A stretch of 64,000 nt of DNA from Burkholderiaceae bacterium DAT-1 (GTDB lineage Bacteria > Pseudomonadota > Gammaproteobacteria > Burkholderiales > Chitinimonadaceae). The translations under genes were made by a program, and so were the position numbers. The stretch spans positions 62,001 to 126,000 of the forward strand of contig JAHRBI010000001.1 in the NCBI GenBank assembly GCA_019084025.1, written 5' to 3'. The notes under the pieces are model-generated. The model was not told where the DNA came from and did no database searches. It saw only the letters and a program-made list of their open reading frames with translations. Of the stretch, positions 40,485 through 52,477 are shown piece by piece (position 1 is the first letter of the stretch; every line of letters begins with the position of its first letter).

Positions 40485-41312
40485 TTATTGCAATGCATGC
40501 AAAACCTTTAATGCATGTACGGTAGGCTCCACGGCGTGCACCCGAATAATGGAAGCGCCCTTTTGTGCTGCCATGATACTACTCGCAACCGTTGCCCAAT
40601 CTCGCTGGGCCGCGGGCACGCCACCCAGGATATGCCCCAGCATCGATTTACGTGACACGCCAATCAACAGGGGCGAATTCAGCGCGAGAAATGCGGACAG
40701 ATGACGAAAAAGCTCGGCGTTATGCTCGAAACTTTTTCCGAAACCAAATCCAGGATCGAGTACAACGCGCTCAGGCGCAATACCAGCAGCACATATCGTT
40801 TGTTTGCGTTGCGCCAGCCAAGTCAGCACATCACCCAATACAGAGTCATAACGAGGCGATGCCTGCATGGTTTGCGGGTCACCCTGCATGTGCATGAGGC
40901 AAATGCCTACAGAGCTATTTGCCACGGCCTCAATCGCACCAGCATCTCCCAGAGCGGCAATGTCATTCACCATATCTATACCTGCAGTGACGGCCGCACG
41001 CATGACCTCCGCCTTACTGGTATCGATTGATAATGGCACACCGGATGTAATCAGTGCTTCAATTACGGGCAATACGCGATCGAGTTCTTCGGCAACCGAA
41101 ACGGCAGGTGCGCCAGGACGCGTTGACTCCCCTCCGATGTCAATGATATCCGCGCCCTCCTGAATCAATCGCTCTGCCTGTACCAGCGCATGATCGACGT
41201 GCTGAAAACGACCACCATCTGAAAAAGAATCTGGTGTGACATTCAAAATACCCATCACCAGAGGTCGTTCGAGTTGCCACTCAAAGCGGCCGCACCTAAA
41301 AACACGTGCCAT
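40485..41312 (-). CDS. folP: Dihydropteroate synthase
   Basis: The 275-residue TIM-barrel enzyme joins p-aminobenzoate to dihydropterin pyrophosphate in folate synthesis; it is the sulfonamide target. Motifs are MGILNVTPDSFSDGG, GADIIDIGGESTRPGA and the late SRKSMLG and RVHAVEP segments. ATG at 41312 is used; the frame extends to a TTG at 41333. It lies between ftsH and glmM, a conserved order. Confidence 0.97.
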   Translation of the reverse strand: MARVFRCGRFEWQLERPLVMGILNVTPDSFSDGGRFQHVDHALVQAERLIQEGADIIDIGGESTRPGAPAVSVAEELDRVLPVIEALITSGVPLSIDTSKAEVMRAAVTAGIDMVNDIAALGDAGAIEAVANSSVGICLMHMQGDPQTMQASPRYDSVLGDVLTWLAQRKQTICAAGIAPERVVLDPGFGFGKSFEHNAELFRHLSAFLALNSPLLIGVSRKSMLGHILGGVPAAQRDWATVASSIMAAQKGASIIRVHAVEPTVHALKVLHALQ

Positions 41313-41380
41313 CTGACTTCCATACAAAATCAAACATCATCGGACAACTGTTTCAATAAACGGCTGTATCACCACAATGC

Positions 41381-41409
41381 AAAAAGGCTGCCGGCACTCG
41401 GCAGCCTTT
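41381..41409 (-). terminator. Terminator between ftsH and folP
   Basis: On the minus strand the stem AAAGGCTGCC / GGCAGCCTTT with a 7-base loop is followed by TT. It lies 15 bp after the ftsH stop and 69 bp before folP. Confidence 0.75.
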
Positions 41410-41423
41410 CGGCAATTCACCCT

Positions 41424-43334
41424 TTACACTTCAGGTGCGGGTGTTGTGCTCGCCGCAGGCGCACTGGGCTGATCCGGCCCACCTGACGTACCCGGCATAC
41501 CACCCGCGGGACGAGGCGGACGCGGTGGCTTACCAGCCATGATATCGGCAATCTGATCTGAGTCGATCGTTTCCCACTCCAGCAGCGCATCGGTCATCGC
41601 TTCAACCTTGTCGCGATTCTCCTGCAGCAGCTGGCGAGCCAGCTCATACTGGGTATCGATGATGCGGCGAATTTCTGCATCGACCTTCTGCATGGTCGCT
41701 TCAGACATACTCTTATGGGTTGTTACCGAGCGACCCAGGAATACTTCGCCTTCATTTTCGGCATACACCATCGGGCCCAAGGCCTCACTCATCCCATATC
41801 GGGTGACCATATCGCGCGCAGTTTGTGTAGCGCGCTCGAAGTCATTGGAGGCACCTGTCGAGATATCGTCAGTGAAGAGCTCTTCCGCAACACGACCGCC
41901 AAACAGCATGGCGATATTGTCGAGCATCTGATGCTTGTACAGGCTGAAACGATCAACCTCTGGTAACGACCATGTCACCCCCAGTGCGCGGCCACGCGGA
42001 ATGATGGTGACCTTATGCACAGGATCACACCCCTTGAGCAGTTCACCAATAATGGCGTGTCCCGCCTCGTGATAGGCCGTTTTCTTCTTATCCTCGGGCG
42101 TAATCACCATGGACTTGCGTTCAGGGCCCATGAAGATCTTGTCCTTGGCCTTCTCGAAGTCGTTCATGTCAACAAGTCGCTTGTTGCCACGCGCAGCAAA
42201 GAGCGCCGCTTCGTTCACCAGATTGGCCAGATCGGCACCGGACATACCGGGTGTACCGCGCGCAATCACGCTAGCACTGACATCATTGGCTACCGGCACT
42301 TTGCGCATATGCACGTTAAGAATCTGTTCGCGTCCGCGGATATCGGGCAGCGGCACAACGACCTGACGATCGAAACGACCCGGGCGCAGCAAGGCGGGAT
42401 CCAGCACATCGGGACGATTGGTCGCAGCGATCACGATCACGCCCATATTGCCTTCAAAGCCGTCCATCTCGACCAGCATCTGGTTCAGTGTCTGTTCGCG
42501 CTCGTCATTACCACCGCCGAGACCTGCTCCACGCTGACGGCCGACTGCATCGATTTCATCAATAAAGATGATACAAGGTGCATTCTTTTTGGCATTTTCG
42601 AACATGTCGCGGACACGGGCAGCACCCACACCCACAAACATTTCGACGAAGTCAGAACCGGAAATCGAGAAGAACGGTACTTTTGCTTCGCCTGCAATCG
42701 CCTTGGCCAGCAACGTCTTACCTGTACCGGGCGAGCCCACCATCAGAATGCCGCGCGGAATGCGACCGCCCAGTTTCTGGAATTTGGATGGATCACGCAG
42801 GAAGTCGACCACTTCAGTCACTTCTTCCTTGGCTTCATCGCACCCTGCCACATCGGCAAAGGTAATGGCGTTGTTGTTTTCATCAAGCATGCGCGCACGG
42901 CTCTTGCCGAAGCTAAACGCACCACCCTTGCCACCGCCTTGCATCTGGCGCATGAAGAAGATCCATACGCCGATCAACAAGAGCATCGGGAACCAGTTGA
43001 TTAGCAAGTTCGCCAGGAATGATGGCTCCTCAGGCGGATTCACCTTGAAAGTCACATGGCGTTCAAACAGGGTATCGATCAGCTTGGTGTCGTTTGGTGC
43101 GACAGTTTGAAAGCGCGTGCCATCTGAGTATTCGCCACGGATGACGGGCGGAATCAGATGCGGTGAATAGTCAATCACCACCTCTTTGACTCGACCGGAT
43201 CTGACTTCCTGTATGAAATCAGAGTATTTGATCGGACCTTGCTGCTCACGCGATCTTGAAAATTGGTTGAACACCGTCATCAGTACGACAGCGATGATCA
43301 CCCAGATCAGTACGGTTTTGCCTACATTATTCAC
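41424..43334 (-). CDS. ftsH: ATP-dependent zinc metalloprotease FtsH
   Basis: The 636-residue hexameric inner-membrane AAA protease degrades misfolded membrane proteins and regulatory proteins. Two membrane helices (about 8-25 and 108-126) flank a periplasmic domain. Walker A GSPGTGKT, Walker [13 protein letters not shown] and the second region of homology ([20 protein letters not shown]) are present. The zinc site is [13 protein letters not shown]. The C-terminal tail is unusually Pro, Gly and Ala rich. It lies 98 bp after rlmE on the same strand. Confidence 0.98.
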   Translation of the reverse strand: MNNVGKTVLIWVIIAVVLMTVFNQFSRSREQQGPIKYSDFIQEVRSGRVKEVVIDYSPHLIPPVIRGEYSDGTRFQTVAPNDTKLIDTLFERHVTFKVNPPEEPSFLANLLINWFPMLLLIGVWIFFMRQMQGGGKGGAFSFGKSRARMLDENNNAITFADVAGCDEAKEEVTEVVDFLRDPSKFQKLGGRIPRGILMVGSPGTGKTLLAKAIAGEAKVPFFSISGSDFVEMFVGVGAARVRDMFENAKKNAPCIIFIDEIDAVGRQRGAGLGGGNDEREQTLNQMLVEMDGFEGNMGVIVIAATNRPDVLDPALLRPGRFDRQVVVPLPDIRGREQILNVHMRKVPVANDVSASVIARGTPGMSGADLANLVNEAALFAARGNKRLVDMNDFEKAKDKIFMGPERKSMVITPEDKKKTAYHEAGHAIIGELLKGCDPVHKVTIIPRGRALGVTWSLPEVDRFSLYKHQMLDNIAMLFGGRVAEELFTDDISTGASNDFERATQTARDMVTRYGMSEALGPMVYAENEGEVFLGRSVTTHKSMSEATMQKVDAEIRRIIDTQYELARQLLQENRDKVEAMTDALLEWETIDSDQIADIMAGKPPRPPRPAGGMPGTSGGPDQPSAPAASTTPAPEV

Positions 43335-43432
43335 GGCATGACTCCTTGTGCCGACAGTTCCTGTTTGCCGCCATCGGCCGCAGCAATAAACAACCTGATT
43401 GTAAACGTGAGCGCGCAGGCTGTCAGCTTACC

Positions 43433-44050
43433 TTACTTTTTCCCACGACCCAGCAGATAGATTTCACTGGAACGATCGCGTGATGCAGACGGCTTTCGCG
43501 AAACAACGGTCTGAAATTCTGTACGCATGTCTTTCAGGTACTCCTCAAAGCCACTACCCTGAAAGGTTTTGACCAGAAACTGTCCGCCAGGTTTCAGCCA
43601 GTCACGACAGAAATCAAGCGCAAGCTCGCATAAATGAAAGCTGCGCGCCTGATCCATCACGGCCATTCCACTGATATTGGGTGCCATATCGCAAATAACA
43701 AGGTCTACAAGACGTCCATCGAGCAAATTCAGGAAAGCATTTAAGGTTTCCTCCTCACGGAAGTCGCCCTGAATGAAGTCGACACCAGCCAGCGGCGCCA
43801 TTTCCAGAATATCCAGCGCGAACACACGCCCGGAGGGGCCTACCAGATCCCGAGCCATTTGCGACCAGCTACCGGGTGCCGCACCAAGATCCGCCACCCA
43901 CATCCCTTGCTTGAACAGTTTATCTTTGTCGTTGATTTCGCTGAGTTTGTAGGCTGCACGTGAACGATACCCATCTTTTTGTGCTTGATGGACATAATGA
44001 TCATTCACATGTTCTTGAAGCCATGCTTTACTGGTCTTAGAGCGTGCCAT
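43433..44050 (-). CDS. rlmE: 23S rRNA (uridine-2'-O-)-methyltransferase RlmE
   Basis: The 205-residue SAM enzyme methylates a uridine in the 23S rRNA A-loop. Motif I is VADLGAAPGSWSQ; the catalytic K-D-K-E set is visible in RSRAAYKL, ICDMAPN, LVKTFQG and SEIYLL. ATG at 44050 (MARSKTSKAW) fits the family; the longer frame to 44095 runs to the neighbouring yhbY start. It is divergent from yhbY, with only 45 bp between the starts, as in E. coli. Confidence 0.97.
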   Translation of the reverse strand: MARSKTSKAWLQEHVNDHYVHQAQKDGYRSRAAYKLSEINDKDKLFKQGMWVADLGAAPGSWSQMARDLVGPSGRVFALDILEMAPLAGVDFIQGDFREEETLNAFLNLLDGRLVDLVICDMAPNISGMAVMDQARSFHLCELALDFCRDWLKPGGQFLVKTFQGSGFEEYLKDMRTEFQTVVSRKPSASRDRSSEIYLLGRGKK

Positions 44051-44095
44051 AATGTTACTATCTTGGGTTTTTTGCGATTTTCGAGGTTGAACCAA

Positions 44096-44410
44096 ATGTT
44101 AGAACTCACCAGAGACGAGCGCATGTTTTTGCGCGCGCAAGCACATGGCCTCAGTCCTGTCGTTATGATAGGCAACAATGGGCTGACCGATGCCGTGATT
44201 CGCGAGATCGCCATCAACCTCGATGCACACGAACTCATTAAAGTTCGTGTCTTGGGCGATGATCGCGAACAGCGCAACACTTGGTTTCAAGAAATTTGCG
44301 AACAGTTGGGCTGTGCCCCTGTTCAGCACATCGGCAAATTGCTGGTTTTGTATCGCCCAGGCGAAACACCGCGCATCGAATTGCCGAAGCCTGCGCGCAA
44401 GAAGCGTTAA
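44096..44410 (+). CDS. yhbY: YhbY family RNA-binding (CRM domain) protein
   Basis: The 104-residue protein consists of one CRM domain (HGLSPVVMIGNNGLTDAVIREI, then a basic strand and RPGETPRIELP). Family members bind pre-50S ribosomal particles. ATG at 44096 (MLELTRDERMFLRAQ) has GAGGTTG upstream. It is divergent from rlmE, and a terminator follows. Confidence 0.95.
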   Translation: MLELTRDERMFLRAQAHGLSPVVMIGNNGLTDAVIREIAINLDAHELIKVRVLGDDREQRNTWFQEICEQLGCAPVQHIGKLLVLYRPGETPRIELPKPARKKR

Positions 44411-44440
44411 ATGTTCAGTGTATGCTGCACATTTAGAAAC

Positions 44441-44470
44441 AACAAAGCCGGCATATGCCGGCTTTGTTTT
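44441..44470. terminator. Bidirectional terminator between yhbY and the TonB-like gene
   Basis: The 11-bp stem ACAAAGCCGGC / GCCGGCTTTGT around a 4-base loop is followed by TTT on the plus strand. It stands between convergent genes. Confidence 0.85.
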
Positions 44471-44488
44471 GATCAAGCGACTCGCAGG

Positions 44489-45481
44489 TCAGCTATTTTC
44501 CTTGAAATCGATCTGTCTTTCCACCGTAAACTTCTCACCAGTGGACTCAAAACGCCATTTGGAGAGCGCGTTGACGACTGAACGATCAAACACACGGCGT
44601 GGTTTGGACTCGATGATATCAACCTTGGTTACCATGCCTTGCTCGTTCACCGTCATTCTTGCACGAACGGTGCCCGAGGAAATATCCTGACGTGCAGCTT
44701 CCGTTGGAAACTCTGGGCTGACACTCGAAACCAGCTTGATCGCTGCAGGCTTTGGTGCTTCAGGCTTAGGCTGAGGCGCAGCCTGAGCAACTTGCTGAGG
44801 CACCGGTGCAGGTGCTGCAACAACCGGAGCTGGTGCTGGGGCAACTGCAACAGGTGCCGGCGCAGCAGCAACCGCCGGGGCTTGAGCCACTGGCTTTGCA
44901 TTGCTCACAACCGCAACAGGTGCGGGCGCAGCTTTGCGATCTTGCTTGCTGTCAGCTTGCTTAGTCTCTACTGGCGCTGGCTCAGCCTTTTTGTCTGCAG
45001 GGGAGAACCAACGGCTCGGATTGGGCATCACACCCAGAATCTTGTCGTTTGATTCGGTCTCAGCTTCGCTGATCGTCACGGTTTGACCTGCTGCATTTGT
45101 GGTAACCATGACTTCTTTGCCATGCTGCCCGGTAAATGCATAAAGACCTGCACCCACGGCAACCGCAACACCCGCAGCGTACGCCCACACAGGCAAACCG
45201 CTCTTTGTTGCTTGGGCCGCCTGACTATTTTTGGCGACACTTTCACCTATTGCCTGAAGCAGTTTGCTGCTTTCCAGCTTTTCGATATCGCGTGCCACAC
45301 GCTCAATGTCGACAGTGTGGCCAGCGGCCAGTTTCCCTGCCAGATCTGAAACCGTTGCAGAACCATCCGCCCACTGCAACAGTTTGCGCTGATTCAGACT
45401 CAATCCGTGATTGGGTGTCTTGAGCTCAGACTCGCCTTGCTCGGTGCGGCGATAGACCGCTTGAAGATTCAGTTCACCCAT
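44489..45481 (-). CDS. TonB-family protein with cytoplasmic N-terminal domain
   Basis: The 330-residue protein has three parts. Residues 1-90 are soluble and mostly helical (RRTEQGESELKTPNHGLSLNQRKLLQWADG, then SDLAGKL), like small winged-helix domains seen in other betaproteobacterial proteins. One membrane helix lies at about 93-116. After it comes a long Ala/Pro/Val-rich linker (about 165-245) that could span the periplasm. The last 85 residues are a TonB C-terminal domain (SPEFPTEAARQDISSGTVRARM, FDRSVVNALSKWRF). No exbB or exbD is adjacent. It has GAGGA before the ATG and may be monocistronic. The partner receptor and the role of the N-domain are unknown. Confidence 0.82.
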   Translation of the reverse strand: MGELNLQAVYRRTEQGESELKTPNHGLSLNQRKLLQWADGSATVSDLAGKLAAGHTVDIERVARDIEKLESSKLLQAIGESVAKNSQAAQATKSGLPVWAYAAGVAVAVGAGLYAFTGQHGKEVMVTTNAAGQTVTISEAETESNDKILGVMPNPSRWFSPADKKAEPAPVETKQADSKQDRKAAPAPVAVVSNAKPVAQAPAVAAAPAPVAVAPAPAPVVAAPAPVPQQVAQAAPQPKPEAPKPAAIKLVSSVSPEFPTEAARQDISSGTVRARMTVNEQGMVTKVDIIESKPRRVFDRSVVNALSKWRFESTGEKFTVERQIDFKENS

Positions 45482-45675
45482 GATTTTTCCTCAACTTGCT
45501 AATGCGTTTGCCCTGAGTGTCCTGACAAAATTGGACAACTCATTGTTGAGGTCGAGAATAACGGGGAATGGTTGCAACGTCACCACAAGATGCACAAATG
45601 CGGCATTTTGCTGTCAATAATGCGACAGTGTGTTTGACATGCACAGCCGTACCAAATCCGCAACAGGTTAGCCGA

Positions 45676-46125
45676 TCAACGGCGTGTTTCCTGACGGGAA
45701 ATATAGACGAGCGCAAACAAGGCTTGAATCAGATAGACGAGACTGGAAAGGGTGTGCCAGCTTTGGAATCCACCACCAAACACGCCTTCTGCGGCGTGAT
45801 GCAATTGATTCTTCAGGTCAGCGATCACGGGAAAAATCAAGAAATGGTTCAGCAGAGTCAGACCCAGCATGGCAAGTAGAAGCCAGAACACAGTTTGTTT
45901 GAACGCGGCAAACCCATGCTCAATAAAGGACTGCAGAATGAGGTAGACCCCTGCCACCATTCCGACCCAGGCCATCATACGAAACATGACGCCGGCCACC
46001 CTGCCAGCAGTTGCGCTATCCAGCTCATGGAAGAGGATAGGCGCGACCAGCAATCCAGTGACCCACAAGCCCCCCATCCAGAATACAGTCAGAATGGCTG
46101 CAAGCGAACGTGACAAGGATGGCAT
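45676..46125 (-). CDS. DUF4149 family membrane protein
   Basis: The 149-residue protein has four predicted membrane helices (about 8-30, 45-68, 78-100, 123-143). The motif-like WMGGLWVTGLLVAPILF at the start and HFLIFPVI in the middle fit DUF4149. It follows greA by 19 bp in the carAB-greA run. The function is unknown. Confidence 0.85.
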   Translation of the reverse strand: MPSLSRSLAAILTVFWMGGLWVTGLLVAPILFHELDSATAGRVAGVMFRMMAWVGMVAGVYLILQSFIEHGFAAFKQTVFWLLLAMLGLTLLNHFLIFPVIADLKNQLHHAAEGVFGGGFQSWHTLSSLVYLIQALFALVYISRQETRR

Positions 46126-46144
46126 GCGGGTCTCCTGCTACAGA

Positions 46145-46621
46145 TCAGATGTATTTGACGTTCAGGACTTCGTATTCACGCAGGCCGCCCGGTGCAACGA
46201 CTTCGGCTACATCGCCTTCGGACTTGCCAATCAGGGCACGGGCAATGGGTGAACTCACGGAAATCTTGGCAAGTTTAAGGTCAGCTTCATCATCACCCAC
46301 AATCTGGTAAGTGACATGATCACCGGTTTCCAGATCCTCAAGATCAACCGTGGCACCGAAGACAATGCGGCCATCTGCATCGATTTCTGCCGGATTGATG
46401 ATCTGGGCGTTGGACAGCTTGTATTCCAGTTCCTGAATACGACCCTCTACAAAGCCTTGGCGTTCCTTGGCTGCATCATATTCAGCATTTTCGGACAAAT
46501 CGCCATGCGAACGTGCCTCTGCAATCGCCGCGATCACATTCGGGCGCTCCACGCTCTTCAAGCGCTGCAATTCGGCCTTTAACAAATCAGCGCCCACAAC
46601 GGTCAGGGGTACTTTGATCAT
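46145..46621 (-). CDS. greA: Transcription elongation factor GreA
   Basis: The 158-residue factor rescues backtracked RNA polymerase by stimulating transcript cleavage. The N-terminal coiled coil has the catalytic acidic tip ([20 protein letters not shown], about 36-55). The C-terminal globular domain has [12 protein letters not shown] and [24 protein letters not shown] precedes the ATG. It is downstream of carB, beyond a hairpin. Confidence 0.98.
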   Translation of the reverse strand: MIKVPLTVVGADLLKAELQRLKSVERPNVIAAIAEARSHGDLSENAEYDAAKERQGFVEGRIQELEYKLSNAQIINPAEIDADGRIVFGATVDLEDLETGDHVTYQIVGDDEADLKLAKISVSSPIARALIGKSEGDVAEVVAPGGLREYEVLNVKYI

Positions 46622-46695
46622 TTTATCTCTTCTCCCGGATGAGCGGATTTTGTCTCATCCTTAATACACTGTCGCATTGGCGACAGTCTCAGTAA

Positions 46696-46725
46696 CAAGC
46701 CCGGCAACCTTTCAGTTGCCGGGCA
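46696..46725 (-). terminator. Terminator-like hairpin between carB and greA
   Basis: A perfect 10-bp GC-rich stem (GCCCGGCAAC / GTTGCCGGGC, 6-base loop) is followed by TTGTT on the minus strand. The T-run is weak, so read-through into greA is likely. Confidence 0.65.
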
Positions 46726-46778
46726 AAAACAGAGCCGCCACGTTACCGCGGCGGCCAGGAGGGAATGGACGCTACCGC

Positions 46779-49985
<3,207 letters not shown>

Positions 49986-49994
49986 GGCGAGTCC

Positions 49995-51128
49995 TTATTG
50001 TTTTGCGGCGGCCATGGCGGCCGTGAAGCGGTCGAACAGGTAGGCCACGTCGTGCGGACCCGGGCTGGCTTCGGGGTGTCCCTGGAAGGAGAACGCAGGA
50101 CGATCGGTCAGCGCGATACCCTGAACGGTGCCGTCGAACAGCGAGCGGTGCGTCACGCGCACATTGGCGGGCAGACTGGTTTCGTCGACCTGGAAGCCGT
50201 GATTCTGGCTGGTGATCATCACGCGGCTGGAGTCGAGATCCTGAACCGGGTGGTTTGCACCATGATGGCCGAATTTCATCTTGCTGGTTTTCGCACCGCT
50301 GGCCAGACCAAGCAACTGGTGCCCGAGACAAATGCCGAACACCGGCAGTTTCTTTTCCAGGAAGACCTTGATCGCGGCAATTGCGTAATCGCATGGCTCT
50401 GGATCGCCAGGGCCATTGCTGAGGAATACACCATCCGGATTCAGTTTCAGCACTTCTTCTGCAGACGTTTGCGCCGGCACGACGGTCAGCTTGCAGCCGC
50501 GTTCGGCCAGCATGCGCAGGATGTTATGCTTCACGCCGAAATCGTAGGCCACCACATGGAACTGGCTGCTGGCTTGCTGGCTATAGCCGCCTTCCAGTTT
50601 CCACTCGCGGGTGGTCCATTCGTATGCAGACTTGCAGCTCACTACCTTGGCAAGATCCTGACCAGCCATCGAGCCAAAGCCACGTGCAAGTTCAACCGCC
50701 TTCACCGGATCAATGTCGCCGGCCATGATGCAACCGGACTGAGCACCCTTTTCGCGCAGGATACGAGTGAGCTTCCGGGTATCAATATCGGCGATTGCAA
50801 CAGTACCGGTACGCACCAGATAGGCATCCAGTGATTCTTCCGAGCGGAAATTCGACACCAGCAGCGGCAGGTCGCGCACAATCAGGCCGGCGGCGAACAC
50901 ACCGCTCGATTCCATGTCTTCCTGATTGATACCGACATTGCCGATATGCGGGTAGGTCAGCGTGACGATCTGCTTGCAATAGGAGGGATCGGTCAGAATT
51001 TCCTGGTAGCCGGTCAGTGCGGTATTGAATACCACCTCACCTACGGTATGTCCCGTGGCCCCAATGGCCGTACCATGAAACAGCGTACCGTCGGCGAGCG
51101 CGAGCAATGCTTTTGAACGTTTTGACAC
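49995..51128 (-). CDS. carA: Carbamoyl-phosphate synthase small subunit
   Basis: The 377-residue glutaminase subunit supplies ammonia to CarB. The class I amidotransferase domain holds [13 protein letters not shown] (nucleophile Cys) and [12 protein letters not shown] (His-Glu). The start is GTG at 51128 ([17 protein letters not shown]), with AGGAG 6 bp upstream. The ATG at 51143 has no site, and the frame to 51257 runs through the promoter. Two candidate promoters and a hairpin lie upstream. Confidence 0.97.
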   Translation of the reverse strand: MSKRSKALLALADGTLFHGTAIGATGHTVGEVVFNTALTGYQEILTDPSYCKQIVTLTYPHIGNVGINQEDMESSGVFAAGLIVRDLPLLVSNFRSEESLDAYLVRTGTVAIADIDTRKLTRILREKGAQSGCIMAGDIDPVKAVELARGFGSMAGQDLAKVVSCKSAYEWTTREWKLEGGYSQQASSQFHVVAYDFGVKHNILRMLAERGCKLTVVPAQTSAEEVLKLNPDGVFLSNGPGDPEPCDYAIAAIKVFLEKKLPVFGICLGHQLLGLASGAKTSKMKFGHHGANHPVQDLDSSRVMITSQNHGFQVDETSLPANVRVTHRSLFDGTVQGIALTDRPAFSFQGHPEASPGPHDVAYLFDRFTAAMAAAKQ

Positions 51129-51171
51129 CAGCGGCTCCTGCATACAAAAAGGTGAACAAAGGGTCTTCCCC

Positions 51172-51199
51172 ATTATAGGCGTGGGTAAGCGACTGGCAG
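51172..51199 (-). promoter_or_regulatory. Candidate proximal promoter of carAB
   Basis: CTGCCA and a perfect TATAAT are spaced by 16 bp, with the -10 box about 44 bp before the carA GTG. Confidence 0.5.
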
Positions 51200-51237
51200 A
51201 TACCAGCAGATTAACGCGTGCATTTCGCGCGCGTAGC

Positions 51238-51268
51238 AAAACGGGACAGGCTTCCACCTATCCCGTTT
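51238..51268 (-). terminator. Hairpin between gpx and carA
   Basis: On the minus strand, AAACGGGATAGG pairs with CCTGTCCCGTTT (one mismatch, 6-base loop) and is followed by TGCT. It may end the glutathione peroxidase transcript. It also lies downstream of the distal candidate carA promoter, so it could act as an attenuator. Confidence 0.6.
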
Positions 51269-51301
51269 GAGTCGCCGAAGACCTTGTATTGGATGGCGCG
51301 T

Positions 51302-51330
51302 ATTTTAGCGTTTTTGCAACTTTTCGGCAA
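51302..51330 (-). promoter_or_regulatory. Candidate distal promoter of carAB
   Basis: TTGCCG and TAAAAT are spaced by 17 bp, about 175 bp before the carA start. Tandem promoters are known for E. coli carAB. The assignment here rests on the boxes alone. Confidence 0.45.
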
Positions 51331-51404
51331 TCAAAACCCGCTGAAACTTGACGCAAGACCTCGATCTAATTCATCAACTTGCGTGAGGTGCAGGTAATAC
51401 GCGC

Positions 51405-51902
51405 TTAAGTTGCGGGTGCATCGAGTAATCGCTCGATGTCCGAGACAATCGATTCCGGTTTGGTGGTCGGCGCGAAACGGTCGACTACCTGTCCATTGCG
51501 ATCAACTAGAAATTTGGTGAAATTCCACTTGATGCCCTCCGTACCCAGCACGCCTCTGGCAGATGACTTCAGGAACTGCCACAGCGGGTGCGCTTCGGCG
51601 CCATTGACATCCACTTTGGCAAACATAGTGAAGCTGACGCCGTAGTTCTTCTGACAGAAAGCACCAATCGCCACCTCATCTCCCGGCTCCTGGGCTCCAA
51701 ACTGATTACACGGAAAACCCATAACAACCAGACCACGATCGGCAAACTGGCGATGCAATGCTTCAAGCCCCTCGTATTGCGGCGTAAAGCCACACTCGCT
51801 GGCCGTATTGACGATCAGCAGCACTTTGCCGCGCCACTGATCAAAGTCAACCTGACTACCATCCAGCATATTTGCTGAAAAATCATACACAGTTTGCGCC
51901 AT
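51405..51902 (-). CDS. Glutathione peroxidase family (thiol peroxidase, Cys type)
   Basis: The 165-residue cytosolic protein has the catalytic motif NTASECGFTPQYEGLE with Cys where animal enzymes have selenocysteine. The Gln and Trp/Asn of the active site are in FPCNQFGAQEPG and WNFTKFLVDR. It reduces peroxides, probably with thioredoxin or glutathione. ATG at 51902 (MAQTVYDFSAN) has GGGAAAGAG upstream. It is divergent from the DUF1841 gene. Confidence 0.95.
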   Translation of the reverse strand: MAQTVYDFSANMLDGSQVDFDQWRGKVLLIVNTASECGFTPQYEGLEALHRQFADRGLVVMGFPCNQFGAQEPGDEVAIGAFCQKNYGVSFTMFAKVDVNGAEAHPLWQFLKSSARGVLGTEGIKWNFTKFLVDRNGQVVDRFAPTTKPESIVSDIERLLDAPAT

Positions 51903-52027
51903 CGCTCTTTCCCTTATCGTGTCGAGTATCACAATTTCGAACATTACCACATAGACTTAAACTGTCCCCAGACGGAACAGACTGCTACAATCGACGGTTC
52001 TGTTTGTATGCCCGCCGGTGCACCCAT

Positions 52028-52471
52028 ATGTTCAATCCTTCCCGTGATCAGGCTCGCCAGTTCCTGTTTGATGCCTGGCAGAAGTTCCGCGCCCAGCAAG
52101 CACTGACCGACTTGGAAAAGATCGCTGCCAGCATTCTGGCTGAACATCCCGAGTATCACGCGATTTTCGAGCATCCGGATCGCACATCGGAACGCGAATA
52201 TCACCCGGAATCCGGTGAAACCAATCCATTTCTGCATATCTCCATGCATCTGGCCATGGAAGAGCAATTGTCGATTGACCAGCCTGCGGGTGTGCGTGCG
52301 CTATTCGAGCAGCTGTGCGTAAAAACCGGCAATCGCCACGATGCACAGCACGAAATGATGGATTGTCTGGCCGAAATGATCTGGCATGCGCAACGCAATC
52401 GTACGGAGCCGGATGCCAATATCTACCTAGGTTGCCTGCGCCGCAAGTGTGGCCTGTCAACCGAGGCCTGA
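52028..52471 (+). CDS. DUF1841 family protein
   Basis: The 147-residue soluble protein starts MFNPSRDQARQFLFDAWQKF at 52028. Conserved-looking segments are NPFLHISMHLAMEEQLSIDQP and HDAQHEMMDCLAEMIWHAQR, with several His and Glu residues that could bind metal. The longer frame upstream to 51872 overlaps the gpx start and is not needed. The function is unknown. Confidence 0.88.
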   Translation: MFNPSRDQARQFLFDAWQKFRAQQALTDLEKIAASILAEHPEYHAIFEHPDRTSEREYHPESGETNPFLHISMHLAMEEQLSIDQPAGVRALFEQLCVKTGNRHDAQHEMMDCLAEMIWHAQRNRTEPDANIYLGCLRRKCGLSTEA

Positions 52472-52477
52472 TCGCCC

